From assembly GCA_020631735.1 (NCBI GenBank), contig CM036170.1, positions 70,075,737 to 70,139,736 of the forward strand: a stretch of 64,000 nucleotides of DNA, given 5' to 3'. The notes below the pieces were generated by a model. The model searched no databases, was not told the DNA's origin, and saw nothing but the letters and a program-made list of their open reading frames with translations. Both the position numbers and the translations under genes were made by a program. Below are positions 19,646 to 31,299 of the stretch, one piece after another; the first letter of the stretch is position 1, and every line of letters begins with the position of its first letter. The DNA is from Saccharum officinarum. Taxonomy: Eukaryota > Streptophyta > Magnoliopsida > Poales > Poaceae.

Positions 19646-21631
19646 TGAAAGTCCTATGTTTGGTGTTGGTAATTAGTGACAATGCATAAGTACTAATCCT
19701 ATGCCTAAGTTGTATGTAGCATATGAGGATTAGTACATTCCAAGGTTGGTGGCAAGATGGACATGGTGATCATGATGGCCACACTTGGATTTGGACGCAA
19801 CCCTACGTGATCAAGGCAAAGGTATATGCTTAAGGGTTGTGTTTTAGTAACCAAGACACCTAGTGGGTGTGGTTACATTATAGGATAGATAGCCGTACTA
19901 TAAAGAGGGGAATGACGCGGCTATTGAACTCCTAAGTGCCTCTAGATGTGCATTTCATGATCATATGCATTTGGATAGAACTAATATCGCCTCGAAAAAT
20001 AATTGTGAAAAAGCTAACACACTCACACATGACGAGATCACTTGGTGATGTTAGCACGTTTGCGACAGCGGTGGAGTTTGAGCGGTAGAGAGGGTTTGGG
20101 ATCCTCTCTCCCTCCCGCCGAGCTTGCGAGGCGGGATTCAGGCGTTTTCGAGAAGTTGAAACGACTATTTTCCACTACGCCGGAAGTCCGGAAAAGAAAC
20201 GGAGGCGAACGGAGGTCACAGAGGTGACCGGACGCTGAACCGGACGTGGTCCTTGCATGACCGGACGCGTTCGGTCAGTGTTCAGTGTCTGCGTATTTTT
20301 TAGTTCGATGATCGGACGCGAGACGTGTCCGGTCACTGATGATCGGACGCGTCCGGTCGTTCAGGGAGCTTACTGGACTCTAACCGGACGCTAGCACTGT
20401 CGCGTCCGGTCATTTTCTTCAAGCGCGTCCGGTCACTATTTCGTTGAGCGCTGCTCAGACGACCAGCGCGTCCGGTCCTTCACGGGACCAGCGCGTCCGG
20501 TCGTTCCCGGCGCGTCCGGTCATTTGGACCAGCGCGTCCGGTTGTTGCTTCGCAGTTAGCCGTTGGGCGACCAGCGCGTCCGGTCATTTGGACCAGCGCG
20601 TCCGGTCAGTACTTCATGAGTTAGCCGTTGGGCGACCGGCGCGTCCGGTCAGTTGGACCAGCGCGTCCGGTCAGCCCGATTTCGGCTGTTTAAGTTTCTA
20701 ACGGCTATATTCGAAGGGGTACGTCTATAAATACTCGTTGGCTGGCTCAAGGCTCTCTCTCTCGAATATTTGACATACTTGTGAGCACTTTGAGCTAAGC
20801 AACTCCCCTCCCACTCATCTCTCTTGCTTCTTTGCATATTCGAAGTGAGATTGAGCGATCTAAGTGCATTTGCATTGTGAGATTGCATCTAGTTGGCACT
20901 TGGTGGTTGATTTGCTGTAGGATTCTTGTTTCTCTTGGTGGTTGCCGCCACCTAGACGGCTTGGAGCAGCTTGGAGGCGTTGGCAAGAGTTAGTGATTGT
21001 TCTTGGCCACCTCCGGTGATTGTGAGAGGTTTGTGCCTACCTCGGCGAAGCGCCAAAGGCAACATTAGTATATTGCTCGTGTCATTACAACCTTTTGCCA
21101 TTTGGTAGGTTCTTGTGGCGCCTTTTGAGAGGCTCGGTGTGTGACCGATTAGCCACCGAACCACGTGGTGAAGAGGGACACAACGGGGACTAGCGTGCCG
21201 GCAAGCACGTGAACCTCGGGATAAATCTTCGTGTCATCACTTTCATATTGTGATTGATTGATCCCGGTGTTCGGTTATCTTGGTATTCATCTCTTGATTA
21301 TATTGATTGGTTGGCTCAATTCTTCGCCCCTCGGTGATACCCTCCTAACTCTCTCATGTATTAATTTCTTAGTTATCTTTGCTAGCAAGTTAGCTTTGCT
21401 AGAGTAGCTTCTTTGTGTAGCTTGCTAGTTATAGTTTCCTTCTCGGTTTGACTTGTGCGGTTGAGTGCAATTACTAGAATTGTGAATTGGTTAGGTGGCT
21501 TGCAAACACCCCGTAGGCTAAGCAAAACTCGCATCTCGCTATTTGTTTTATTGATAAACTTGTTTAGCTTATCTTTGTAGAAAATTTTAATAGGCTATTC
21601 ACCCCCCCCCTCTAGCCATCAAGACCTTTCA
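19646..21631 (+). repeat. Family A 3' LTR (copy 1)
   Basis: 1,986 bp, starts TGAAAGTCCTATGTTTGG and ends CAAGACCTTTCA. Palindromic CpG motifs lie at about 20224-20675, followed by a TATA box (TATAAATA, 20726-20733). It matches the inverted LTR of copy 2 (41767-43666) over its whole length. Confidence 0.93.
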
Positions 21632-24220
21632 ACAGTCTACACAACATGGAAAGTCACACTATCGAGACCCTGGCTAGGTCTATCGATAACTTTCTCTCTC
21701 TCCTATTACTCTTGATTCATCATAGGATAAGGCAAATCTTTTTTATTTAATTTTTATGTACAACACTTTGTTCATCCTATGACTAAAGAGAAGATGGAGG
21801 CCATCACAATCTTGATTGAAGAAGGGATGCTCTATGAATAAGAAAGATGGAGAGCCAGGTTCACTGCTATAGCAGTGTTGTCCACCTTGGACATTTGAAT
21901 GCCAAGCCACATCCAACGAGTCGACACCCAAGTTGGGAGCTCCTAGAGGAAGAATCCACTCCTAGTTTGCAATTGTTAGCTTTAGTTGTACGTGCCCTAA
22001 AGTTAATTTTGTCAGCTTCACCGGTAGTTGAAGTTTGTTAGCTGTTAGATCTAGCTCAGTTTTGTATCAAGTCAAAATTCGAGTTTTTAGGGGTAGCTTC
22101 ACCAGTACGTCCGGTCATTTAGTTGTGCAGGTGTGCCGGTGGTCGTGATAATTGTGCCAATCGAACTATTAGTAGAGTTTTGTGCCAATCGAACTATTAG
22201 TAGAGTTGTTAGTCGTGTTGTGTTCAACCTAGTTGGGCTCAATTGAGCGAGTAGTTAGTCATGTAGTAGAGTTGTTAGTGGAGTTGAGTGGCTAGTTTTT
22301 TTCCTTCTAATAAAATTTATAGCAAAGCTTTTGCCGTTCTTTCGGGGGAAAAATTGTCACCAGCTTATATGAAGTTGACATATATAGAGTTGACATATGT
22401 CTCGTTGAGGGTGTCCTAAGGCGCTACGATATATGACAGAAAGAAATGAACGATCACTTCATCTCAAAATAGACTTCTACAACCTGGGCACATAATAATA
22501 TAAAGTAGTGTCATGTAGAAAAAAAAAGGATCAAGTGCAAAATATGATATCCCAATCGTGAGGCCAACAATGAAGGTCAGTACATATACAAAGCATAAGA
22601 ACTCCAAGTTCATCCGCCGCATACACGTCAGATCCACCTGGGTCTTGCCATCCTTGTAGAAAAACCTTATCATTAGGGTCAATTAATAGTTCCATATACC
22701 ACGGGGTAATTGTATGGTTGGCATCTAACATAGAGCAATTATAAATTATAATGATACCATCATTGCGTCAAAGGAAAGATAAATAATGCTTATCATCTAG
22801 CAGGGAGTAATCACCCGCGCGGTATGTAAACCACATGCTCTGGTGGTGGAGCTAGAGCCAGGTGTAGAGGAAGATATCCTAGAATACTGTCTGAAGAAAT
22901 ATAATTGCGGAAATCTAGTCCCGGTCTGGACGTGGTCTTTTGTTGACTGAAAACAATAGTTTTCCGAGTTTGATTTGTACTATATGCATGACCAAACAAA
23001 TTAAACAGTCGTCCTCTCCATGCATCCTCCAATCACTCAGCTCCAAGTGTAGTTTAGTGGCGCTGGACGACATGTTATGGTCACGTAAGCTTAGCGTTGT
23101 TTGCACCTTCTACCGGACTAATGACAAGGGTACCTAACAATTTGTATGACAATGAAGCCTAACCAAGCTACTAGTTTATCTCACGAACTCAAGCCAACCA
23201 ATGGCGTACGTGCAGGTGGATCTATCCGAACTTAGTTGAAAACATTCTTTATTAGTTCCCACGTAGTAATATTTGTAGTTGTAGGCTAGCGGCACCAAGC
23301 TAAGATATATATGGTCAGCGACGACGTCTCGAATGCAGCCGAAGAAATGTTCGGTATTCCTCGTCCTTAAACCTTAATCATACCACTCAATGAACATTTG
23401 CAATAAAATTTAGCCGACCTAGGTTACTATACTGCGTAGCAAGGGACCTGCGCGATGCCATAATATACCACAGCTGGGCATCTCCACCAGGCGGTCAAGG
23501 AAAAAATTAAGTAAAAGGAGAGCGTCTCCATCAGCCGCCTCGCTCGAAGCGCGCGCGCTGCCCCTGCGGAACGGTTCTAGCCAACTTCTACCTGCCCAAA
23601 GCTTGGCCTGCCGCCGCGTGTCGTCCAGGTGCAGCCCGCCGGCCCTATCCCGTCCAATCAATTTCTTTAATTACCCATTTCTACTACGGCGCAACCGCAA
23701 TCTGCCGGGCATAATGAATAGTTAGCGTCCAAGTCGAGCCGGTAACGCGTCCACGTTTCCATGCGTAATCGGAAACAAAGGCATGCTGCATTATCCCGAG
23801 CGAGATAAACTGCAAACCACCGGAAAAACAACTACTCAGCCACGTAATCCACCACATTTAGCACGCAGGAAACGTTTCTCGTTTATATTGGCTAATAGCT
23901 ACAGATTTCTTTTTGTTTCGGTCGATCCAACTGTTTCGAATTGATATGCTCGCGTCCCTCCTCCACAGGGAAAATCTATATAATCTTTTTGATGTCTCGT
24001 CGTTCTTAAACTGCACTGTTCCTCGTGGCCTACCGAGATTATACATGGATCTGCAACAGGGACGCGGAACATGCATCCGTTGCACCGGTTACTTTGGCTA
24101 AAGCGCGCTGCCACATAATTCGGCCGGAGTCCGTTATGAGCTGCGCTTCACCGGCATCCCAGGCCGTCACCGTGCCCCACACACGTTAGGGGCAACATGG
24201 CTTTGTTTGTTCTCTTGCCT
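21632..24220. other. Intergenic stretch, no supported gene
   Basis: AT-rich, mostly unique sequence. A 28-bp tandem duplication starts at 22152 and 22180. A short minus-strand frame at 22531-22731 (contains ITPWYMELLIDPNDKVF) looks protein-like but I do not recognise it; it may be an old gene or transposon remnant. The last ~700 bp are upstream sequence of the LOR gene. Confidence 0.5.
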
Positions 24221-24234
24221 CTGTATATATACAG
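24221..24234 (+). promoter_or_regulatory. TATA box of the LOR gene
   Basis: The palindrome CTGTATATATACAG contains TATATATA at 24224-24231. It is about 220 bp before the ATG at 24449, and a CT-rich leader typical of plant transcripts follows, so transcription likely starts near 24255-24260. Confidence 0.65.
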
Positions 24235-24448
24235 ACCTCTCCCACCTCCCTACTGCCAGCCTCAAAGCAGCCAACAAGACCTAGCTGCCTACTAGCTACC
24301 TAAGCCTGACTGCTACTCAGCAACCACCTGAGAGCTGAGACCTGAGAGTCGAGCTCCAGCTCCGATCCTTCCGTGTGTCCTGATCCGCTCGGGAGCCCGG
24401 AGGTTGGTCGATCAGTCGAGCTAGCCTATCCATCGATCGAGACGACGC

Positions 24449-25054
24449 ATGGCGAAGGTCCACCCCAACGTGCTCCCGTCGCCGGCTGAGAGATCCGCCG
24501 CAGCGGCGGGCAGCGAGGAGGAGGAGGCGACGTCGCTGACGGTGTGGTGCAAGTCGCTGCTGTTCAACTGCAGGGGGTACACGGTGTTCGACGCCAGGGG
24601 CGACCTCGCCTTCCGCGTCGACAGCTACGACGCCGAGGCCGAGGTCGTGCTCATGGACCCCGCCGGCCGCCCGGCCTTCACCGTGCGCCGCAAGCGCCTC
24701 AGCCTGTCCGGCGAGCAGTGGCTCATCTACGCGGGCGAGGAGACGCGGCGGCCCGTCTACGCCGTCAAGCGCGGCGGCGGCAAGTCGATGGCGCGCGTGA
24801 CGCCGTGCACCGGGGTCGGGGCCGTGGCCTCGTACGAGGTGGAGGGTTCCTACGCGCGCCGCCGCTGCGTGGTGTACGACGCCGAGCGCCGGGCCGTCGC
24901 GGAGGTGCAGCCCAAGGAGGCGGTCGGCACGGACGTGTTCCGCCTGCTGGTGCAGCCGGGGGTCGACGTGTCGCTCGCCATGGCCGTGGTGGTGGCGCTC
25001 GACCAGTTGTTTGGGAGGCCATCGCTCCTCAGGAGCTGGTCCTACTCGCCATAG
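24449..25054 (+). CDS. LURP-one-related (LOR) protein, 201 aa
   Basis: Single-exon frame of 201 codons. After a short acidic N-terminus (residues 1-28) comes the LOR fold, related to the Tubby C-terminal barrel: LTVWCKSLLFNCRGYTVFD, FRVDSY, VLMDPAGRPAFTVRRKRLSL, WLIYAGE, then YEVEGSYARRRCVVYD and VAEVQPKEA. The C-terminal hydrophobic helix VSLAMAVVVALDQLFG (about residues 174-189) is the buried central helix of the fold. Length matches the family (about 190-220 aa). The Arabidopsis founder LURP1 is needed for basal defence against an oomycete; most relatives have no known function, so no specific role is claimed. The first ATG after a TATA box and a 190-bp leader was chosen. Coding sequence is very GC-rich, typical of intronless grass genes. 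Antisense frames here are by-products of the composition. Confidence 0.9.
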   Translation: MAKVHPNVLPSPAERSAAAAGSEEEEATSLTVWCKSLLFNCRGYTVFDARGDLAFRVDSYDAEAEVVLMDPAGRPAFTVRRKRLSLSGEQWLIYAGEETRRPVYAVKRGGGKSMARVTPCTGVGAVASYEVEGSYARRRCVVYDAERRAVAEVQPKEAVGTDVFRLLVQPGVDVSLAMAVVVALDQLFGRPSLLRSWSYSP

Positions 25055-26098
25055 ATTCATGTGTTCTTTGTTCAAATTCAGTCTAGATAGATTTTTGCCC
25101 CTGGACTTGGGGTTGTGAATGAATTATCACTAGAGATGCTGATAATTCGATCTGCCTGGCATCGTGGGCATGAGAGCAATCCCTGTTCTTATTGCGTTCT
25201 TGCCCCCAAAACACCCTGGTCGGGCCAGTTGAGATTTTTTTTTATTCTCTCTCCCTCTCTCTGTGTGCGTCAAATGAAACCCCTCTCGATTCTCTTTGGT
25301 TGGCACAGATCCAACAAAAGCCATGAATCCTGTAAAGAGGGATGGAGATGTAAATACCTCGAGAAACAAAGAAGAAGAAAAAAGGATTACCACATAATTT
25401 GTTTTTTTATATACTACTGCCATCCGATTTCTGAAGGTGAAGTATTGTCCTTTGTATACTTGTACTAGTGTCTTCTTTGATCCTTGTGTCTTGATCCACT
25501 CGAGTGCTATTTTTGGGCACGTCAGGCTGTCGAAGCCAAAGGCAACACTGACAGCTTCCTGCGTCGTCTTCTACTCCGGCGGTAAACACGGGCATTGCGA
25601 ATCTCACGCTTGGAGCAACGATTTTGTTCGCTTTTGCATGTGGGTTGGCCAGAGAGGACAATCGAGTCGTTTCTCGCCCGGGACCCCTGCCATCCTGGGA
25701 GACGACGTCGCACACGGCACACCTGGTCCTGCGGGCCTGGACTTCCGGTGGAAGCTGAGAGCTGCAAGAGGCAGGCAGAGGTTGGTGTCTCTCGCAGTCT
25801 CGCTGCTTTCCAGGTACCAGGTGGTCATTCAGTCCAGCTCGCTGATAGAGCCGAGCACCGAAAGATACACTGATACGCATCCTACATCTGATCGTCGGCG
25901 TTTTGTGTTTACATGTATGTAGGTTGTGCAATGAATGAATCTTCTCACGGGCAGGTTAGCTTGAGTAAGGACAGTGTTCAACAGATTTACAGAGATTGGA
26001 TAGGCTAGGGCATGGTATATCATGTTCTTATCTCTTGGTTACGCTGTGTCGCTGTCGTACTTTTGTGAATCACATTAGGCTTACATGCATGCTCACAT
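25055..26098. other. 3' region of the LOR gene and intergenic DNA
   Basis: Starts with the 3' UTR of the LOR gene. Overlapping frames on both strands at about 25400-25930 show no domain and no codon pattern, so I do not call a gene. Confidence 0.5.
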
Positions 26099-26213
26099 GG
26101 AGCTCGTTTGCTTCGCTGAAAAGTACTATTTGCTATTTGTTGTGAGAATAAAATACTGTTCCGACTAAAAAATAAATTAAAAAGTACGGATTATAAGACA
26201 AGCGAACATGGCC
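26099..26213. mobile_element. Small MITE (GGCC..GTTCGCTT type)
   Basis: About 115 bp with roughly inverted ends (AGCTCGTTTGCTT and AAGCGAACATGGCC). The interior (TTTGTTGTGAGAATAAAATACTGTT) resembles the MITEs at 26967-27122 and 56890-57030. Confidence 0.45.
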
Positions 26214-26284
26214 ATACATATATACACACACATACAATCACTCATATGAACATATGCGCACATGTGCACAGATCATATATATTT

Positions 26285-26482
26285 TTATTAGTTGGCTAAA
26301 TTTAGTTGCTAGGGATCCAAATGACCGAGCTAATAAAAGACCGGCTAAAGTTTAGCTGAGTCTATTAGCTAGAGAATCCAAACACCCAGCTAAAGTTTAG
26401 CTAGGAGAACTTTTAGCTGGCTAAAGAAGTTTAGCTTTAAAATTTTAGCTAACTAAATTTTAGTTAGGTGGATCCAAACGTA
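26285..26482. mobile_element. Palindromic MITE-like repeat
   Basis: About 200 bp of self-complementary sequence made of GGCTAAATTTAGTTG / AACTAAATTTTAGTTAGG and GGATCCAAA blocks, able to fold on itself. The exact ends and target duplication are unclear. Confidence 0.5.
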
Positions 26483-26966
26483 TCCTGAATCTAAATGAAC
26501 ATGTTACACCATAAGAATGAATCTAACAAGCTGAGATAGGCTACGCTGGTCTTGCACACAGTTGTGTAAAAGGACTTGAGAAATCTCGTGAACGCAACAA
26601 AGCAAGGGGCTTCAGCAAGCTGGGCTGGTGGTGCCTGGAGGTATCCAAGAAATCCCCACTCGTGCGCGAATGTGAATTGGGCCACATAATTGGTACGAGT
26701 TGTCGCTTACACATTTCAGAACACAGCAACAGTAGGCCCAACGAACTATGAGCACTATTCTTCCAGGGAAGCCGAAGTAATCTTGTGTGCCCAGAAAGCA
26801 TTGGCAAGCCAGGCAGAAGCTGAAGGCCCAAAAGCTTAGAGAGTTGTAGGAGTATACTTTCCGACGCCTTTTCGATTTCGATTTCGATTTCAATTTCAAC
26901 AACCGAAAGACTCCTGGAAGCTTCGAGAATAAACGACCACGACCCCAAGTTACCATTCGCCAAAAC

Positions 26967-27122
26967 ATGGGCCTTGTTCGGCTGGCTGGCTCCCAGCCAG
27001 CCAGCAGTGCTTTTCTTTCACACCAGTTCAGCATCAGCCACCAGCCACCAGCGAGTCAGCAGTATTTTTCTCTCACAATAAATCAGCCTTAGCCATCAGC
27101 CACCAGCCAGCCGAACGAGGCC
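26967..27122. mobile_element. MITE with GCCTTGTTCGGCTGGCTGG inverted ends
   Basis: The left end GCCTTGTTCGGCTGGCTGG and the right end CCAGCCAGCCGAACGAGGC are inverted repeats with one mismatch. CATGG occurs on both outer sides (26962-26966 region and after 27120) and may be the target duplication. The interior carries TTTCTCTCACAATAAATCAGCC, also seen near 56950. Confidence 0.75.
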
Positions 27123-28149
27123 ATGGTGTGGCCCGTCAGCGCGCGCCGTCGTGTCATCCTGCGTGCGTCACACCAGGGACGAGCAGGAGCAGCCCTGCCC
27201 AACTACTACGGACACCTGGGACGGTTGCTGGTTTGCGCAGCCCCGGGGTCACCGGGACCCGGTTCGGAACTCCTGCTAGCCCCTCGAGATTGACCGTCGG
27301 CGGCCGAGCGACTGGAAAAATTTTCCGCCGACCGGAGACTTCCTTCCACCGTAGCATGTCTTTCAAACATGGTATGGACTATGGACAGTTCGTCTTTCAA
27401 GTTTCAACTCTTCAACGTGGGAACCCTGTACCCAGACCCAGATGATCGAGAGAATTCCTTGATTTCCACGGCTCAGTCATAGGTGTTCTGCTGTTCCATG
27501 GGAATCCATGCTAAGTTATGTCTGGTTTGGTTCCAAAAAATGTTTTTGCTTTTAAAAGGAACAGAAAACAAACCAATAGATAAAAGCTGAAACTATTAAT
27601 TTTATCCAGAAACATTTGCTTTGACGTAGTATAATTTTTGAAGTACATTGAACCCTGCTGTCGATTTTCGGCTTTCTGCCATTTCAAATAGGTGAAAATT
27701 GAGAGTTGTTTCATAGCTTTTTGAGGGGAGATAGAGAGATAGGGTATGTTTAATAACTCTTTTCACAATATATAATTTATAACAACGTTTTCAGAGCTAA
27801 CAGATGAACCAAATAGAGCCTAAGTATCTCCGTCATATCCTTATATTGTATCTCCTAATATTACATCTTCTATAAACAAATCTAGAAGAATACCCTTAAA
27901 ATCAATTTAAGAGGCATCACTATAGCAAAATCATTTAAAAACTTCTTCTGTATTTCTATAGGAATATGGAAGAGATGTTGTCTCCTTTATAGATATATAG
28001 AAGATGAGATAAGACATCTATTGTATCATTTCCATCTTCTAAAATACTACTTCTAAAGTATAGAAGATTAGAGATAAGATATATGATAAAAAATACTCTT
28101 ACATCTTCTAAAGTAATATTTTTGAAGTATAGGAAATTAGATAAGATAT
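27123..28149. other. Intergenic, no supported gene
   Basis: GC-rich to about 27460, then strongly AT-rich with TCTTCTA-type repeats. No protein-like frame on either strand. Confidence 0.5.
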
Positions 28150-29015
28150 CTAAGACTGTCTCCAACAGCCGACGCATCACGGTACCCAAACCCAAAATGC
28201 CTACTCCACGTTGCTTTATCGCAAAAAATACGGTCCAACAGATGATGCAAACGGCGAACCCATTTTGGGTGGGACGCGATGGAGAATGCAAATCTGCGTC
28301 GTCTCTTTCCTCAACCCAAATCTCGAACGCGCCCACGCTCTTGTGCCAGGCAGAACCGCGGCAGCGGCGGCGACCATGGCGCTGCACCCTAGACGAGGAG
28401 CGACTGGCGGGGCAGGCGGGTCCGCGACGGGGAGCGGCTGGCTCGGTGAGGCGTGTCCATGGCTGATGCGGTGAGGTGGGCTCGCAACGGGGAGCGACCG
28501 ACGTGCCCAAGCAGGACTGCGACGGGTCAATGGCCGGCGCGGCGAGGAGCGGTCGGCGGGGCTCTACTTTTGCGTAGGAGGCATCGGGGTGGGGTGGCTC
28601 GCGGACAACGATGGCGAGGCAGGCCGTGCGCGGGGCGCGACTGGCACTGCTAGGCGTGACTGGCTTGGCGAGGTGGATCCGCAGTGAGGCGGCATCTGAG
28701 CGCCGGGGTTGAGGAGCGTCTACTTGCCGCTCGGGGTCCGGAAGGAGGAGCGGACGCTCGTCACCGGGAGGAAGGGGAGCCACGACGGGGAGAGCGCGTA
28801 GCGGCCGCGTGTGGGGAAGAAGGAGCGGCCACGCATGGGGAAGAAGGGAGCCGCGACGGGGAGAGCACGTGGCGGCTACTCTGCTTTTGTGTTCGCTGTT
28901 GGAGAAGTCGAGGTTTCGGGTGTGTGACCCTTCTGCTGTGCGTAACCCAAACCATGGAATAGGTGTCATATTTAGATTCTCATTGTTGCAGATAGTCTAA
29001 TGGAGATACTCTTAG
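28150..29015. mobile_element. Non-autonomous TIR transposon with GC-rich interior
   Basis: The ends are related and inverted: TAAGACTGTCTCCAACAG on the left, and CTAATGGAGATACTCTTAGG on the right (reverse complement CCTAAGAGTATCTCCATTAG). The ~0.8-kb interior is GC-rich with short repeats of GCGACGGGGAGC and encodes no recognised domain. Long open frames on both strands follow from the composition. Superfamily not determined; no clear target duplication. Confidence 0.5.
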
Positions 29016-30114
29016 GCCTTAGCATAGCAATAGACATACTCTACACTCACACCTACACAAAAGTAAGGACATCTAGTAAGGACATCTAGTAGTTTTTCAA
29101 TACTACCACTCATTCTAATGAAACTATCACACTGGGGAGATGAATGTTTTTGTTGTCCAGCATGCCCCCAATAACTCTCTGTGTGTGTGTGGTTAGCAAT
29201 ATCTTTCTCGTCTCCCATCAAATAAGAGGGAACTTGTATCTTCCCCGATAAACTGGGTCCACCCTAACTGTCATCCTTCTTGCCTCTCCTCTCCCTTGCT
29301 CCTTCTCTATCTCCATTGTCGTCGAGCACTGCCAGAGGTCAAGTTCCTCGACATGAGCATCACCCTAACGTCCTACGTGCATTCCTCGACATAAAAGTGC
29401 TGAGTTTGTGGTCCACATCAGTGTCAAGTTCACGGTCGGCATCTCGGCAGTGCTGAGCTCGATATTAGTAAGGAGAGGCGATGACGCAAGCATGGCGCCA
29501 GCAGCATATGGTGATGTACCTCTATGCTGGGGATGTCAATAGCGCAGCCATGGCCTTGTGATGACACAAGCATGGTTGCAGCAGCATGACCCAAGTACAC
29601 TACACTATTTGGCTGATGATGCTTGATCTACAATCACAGGGTCAGGGTCGGCGACACACCGAAGTACGCAATCGCTGCCATATATGAGGATGGCATTGAG
29701 CGTGTCACCGCAAGGACGCCCATGGTTGGGGATGAGGCTACCTCCTTCACCGTGCGCCTCACCTTTGACAAACTTGTCGCGCTGTGCGCATGAGCTAAAC
29801 GAGGCCATCAAGTCCTCTTAGGCACCTCGTGCGCCATGGCTGAGGATGAGGCTATCCTTCCCACGCGCCTTGCCGAGTGGGGCGGATCGAACGCCGACAT
29901 TTGGGATCATGGTGGTGGTGGTGGTGGATAGGAGCGTCATGAACCTGTGAGAGAGAAGAGCCAAAGAGGATAGAAGAATCAGGAAGAAAAAAATAAATTG
30001 ATAGCTGACAAATGAGTCTCATATATTAGGAGAGGTTATTAGTGCTATGAAAAAATATCTTTACCTAATAATTAATTTAAAATGTGGTATTGGGTCACCC
30101 TTATTTGCCACACG
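29016..30114. other. Intergenic, no supported gene
   Basis: No conserved frame. It contains a short GT run (about 29180-29190), a duplicated AAGGACATCTAGT (about 29066-29091), and GC-rich stretches with short frames only. Confidence 0.45.
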
Positions 30115-30341
30115 GGATGTTTAGGACTGCTCCACACTACGTTTCCAGCTTCACTCCATGTTTTTTAGCCAAATCAGTTCAGCTCCACGTAACTCTGTTT
30201 GAGGAAAAAGGTAGAGCCGTGAGAGCACCTAAAGATATGCTCCACAAACTATAAGTTTTTTTAGGCGCTCCACGATAAAGTTTATAGAGCAAAGTTTGTA
30301 GAGCAGACTTGTTTCAGAGAGCTGGAGATGCTCTAAACACC
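30115..30341. mobile_element. MITE-like element with CTCCA-type ends
   Basis: The left end GGATGTTTAGGACTGCTCCA and the right end TGGAGATGCTCTAAACACC are imperfect inverted repeats; the interior has many GCTCCAC/GTAGAGC pairs. About 227 bp. The target duplication is not clear. Confidence 0.5.
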
Positions 30342-30729
30342 ACATCTTGCAGCTTGAATGCAGTATCTGCAACAAATATTCTACTCTTGGTCCGTCTTTG
30401 GCTAGGGAGAAAATTAGAATTTTGCCCTCATGGCAAGTAGGTTTCGCTAAAATGTCATGGAAGTTGTGGGCTTCACCAAAATACCTCTATGAAATGGGTA
30501 CTTCACATGATTTTATCATTTCACGATTTTAGACAACTTTAAATTTTTCAGCCCAACTTTTCACATGTTGTGACTGTTTTCAAAGTTGGGCTGAATAATT
30601 TTTAAAGTTGTCTAAAATCAGAAAATAACACAACAGCATCAACACTTGTTTTATATAGGCATTTCGGCGAACCCTACAATTTAAATGCATTGGAGCGAAA
30701 CCCACTTGCGGCAAAATTCCAATTTTCTT

Positions 30730-30890
30730 GTGGCTGGGTCTGACGCTTTCACTCACGCCCCCTTCCAAAAGTCCAAATTTCTCTCGGCTGGGTCTGACGC
30801 TTTCACGAACGGCCCCTTCGAAAAGTCCAATTTTCTCGGGCTGGGTGTGACGCTTTCACGCACGCGCCCCGTCGAAAAGTCCAAAGCTCA
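30730..30890. repeat. Three imperfect tandem repeats of ~55 bp
   Basis: Three units each containing GGCTGGGTCTGACGCTTTCAC and a later GAAAAGTCCAA (one unit has GTGTGACGC). They lie about 850-1,000 bp upstream of the phosphoglycerate mutase ATG, at the edge of its promoter region. Confidence 0.75.
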
Positions 30891-31299
30891 CGTTAAAGTC
30901 TAAAATCCGTGGTGGGCCGCCGTGAGGTGGACTATGCTTGTTCCGTTGCACGGCGCTGATCACAAGTGGGCCCCACATGGGCGGGCGCCGGCAATAGCCG
31001 CCCACCATCGCTACCGTCCAATACCAGGGGCAGAATATAAAACTGGCGGATCTCCGCCGTCTGGATCCGTATAAACCCGGCGGAGCCATTCCTCATTCGT
31101 ACCAAAGCCCATCTTTTCCTTCCATATATAAAATAATATAATACTATACAATAAAATAAAATATCTCACCTTTTCTACGCACCTCGGCCGTCCGATGACT
31201 CCATTTGTTCCCTTGGAGCACCGATCCTGCCGTCCACTTGTTACATCCTTAAAAATAGCAATTATATTTTTTTATTCGCACCCCACGTCGCCGTCGCCT

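Larger units (their letters stand above)
2035..21631 (+). mobile_element. Sirevirus-like Ty1/copia element, family A copy 1 (interrupted)
   Basis: Left to right: start of a 5' LTR (2035-2417), 100-N gap, integrase fragment (2518-2779), a nested family B element (2780-16253), the rest of integrase and RT/RNase H (16259-18551), a 3' non-coding stretch with repeated purine tracts, and a 3' LTR (19646-21631). The same family occurs on the other strand at 41767-49108. The 5' LTR remainder, primer site, gag and protease are missing, either in the gap or lost. The bases before 2035 (ATGCC) and after 21631 (ACAGT) do not form a target duplication, so the two ends may not belong to one insertion. Nonsense codons show it is defective. 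Confidence 0.8.

Noticed and set aside
24317..25086. Long minus-strand and second plus-strand frames overlapping the LOR gene
   Set aside because: They are by-products of the extreme GC content at third positions; only the 24449-25054 frame shows a conserved domain.
25407..25931. Overlapping long frames on both strands downstream of the LOR gene
   Set aside because: No domain, no splice structure, no conserved motif; both strands are equally open.
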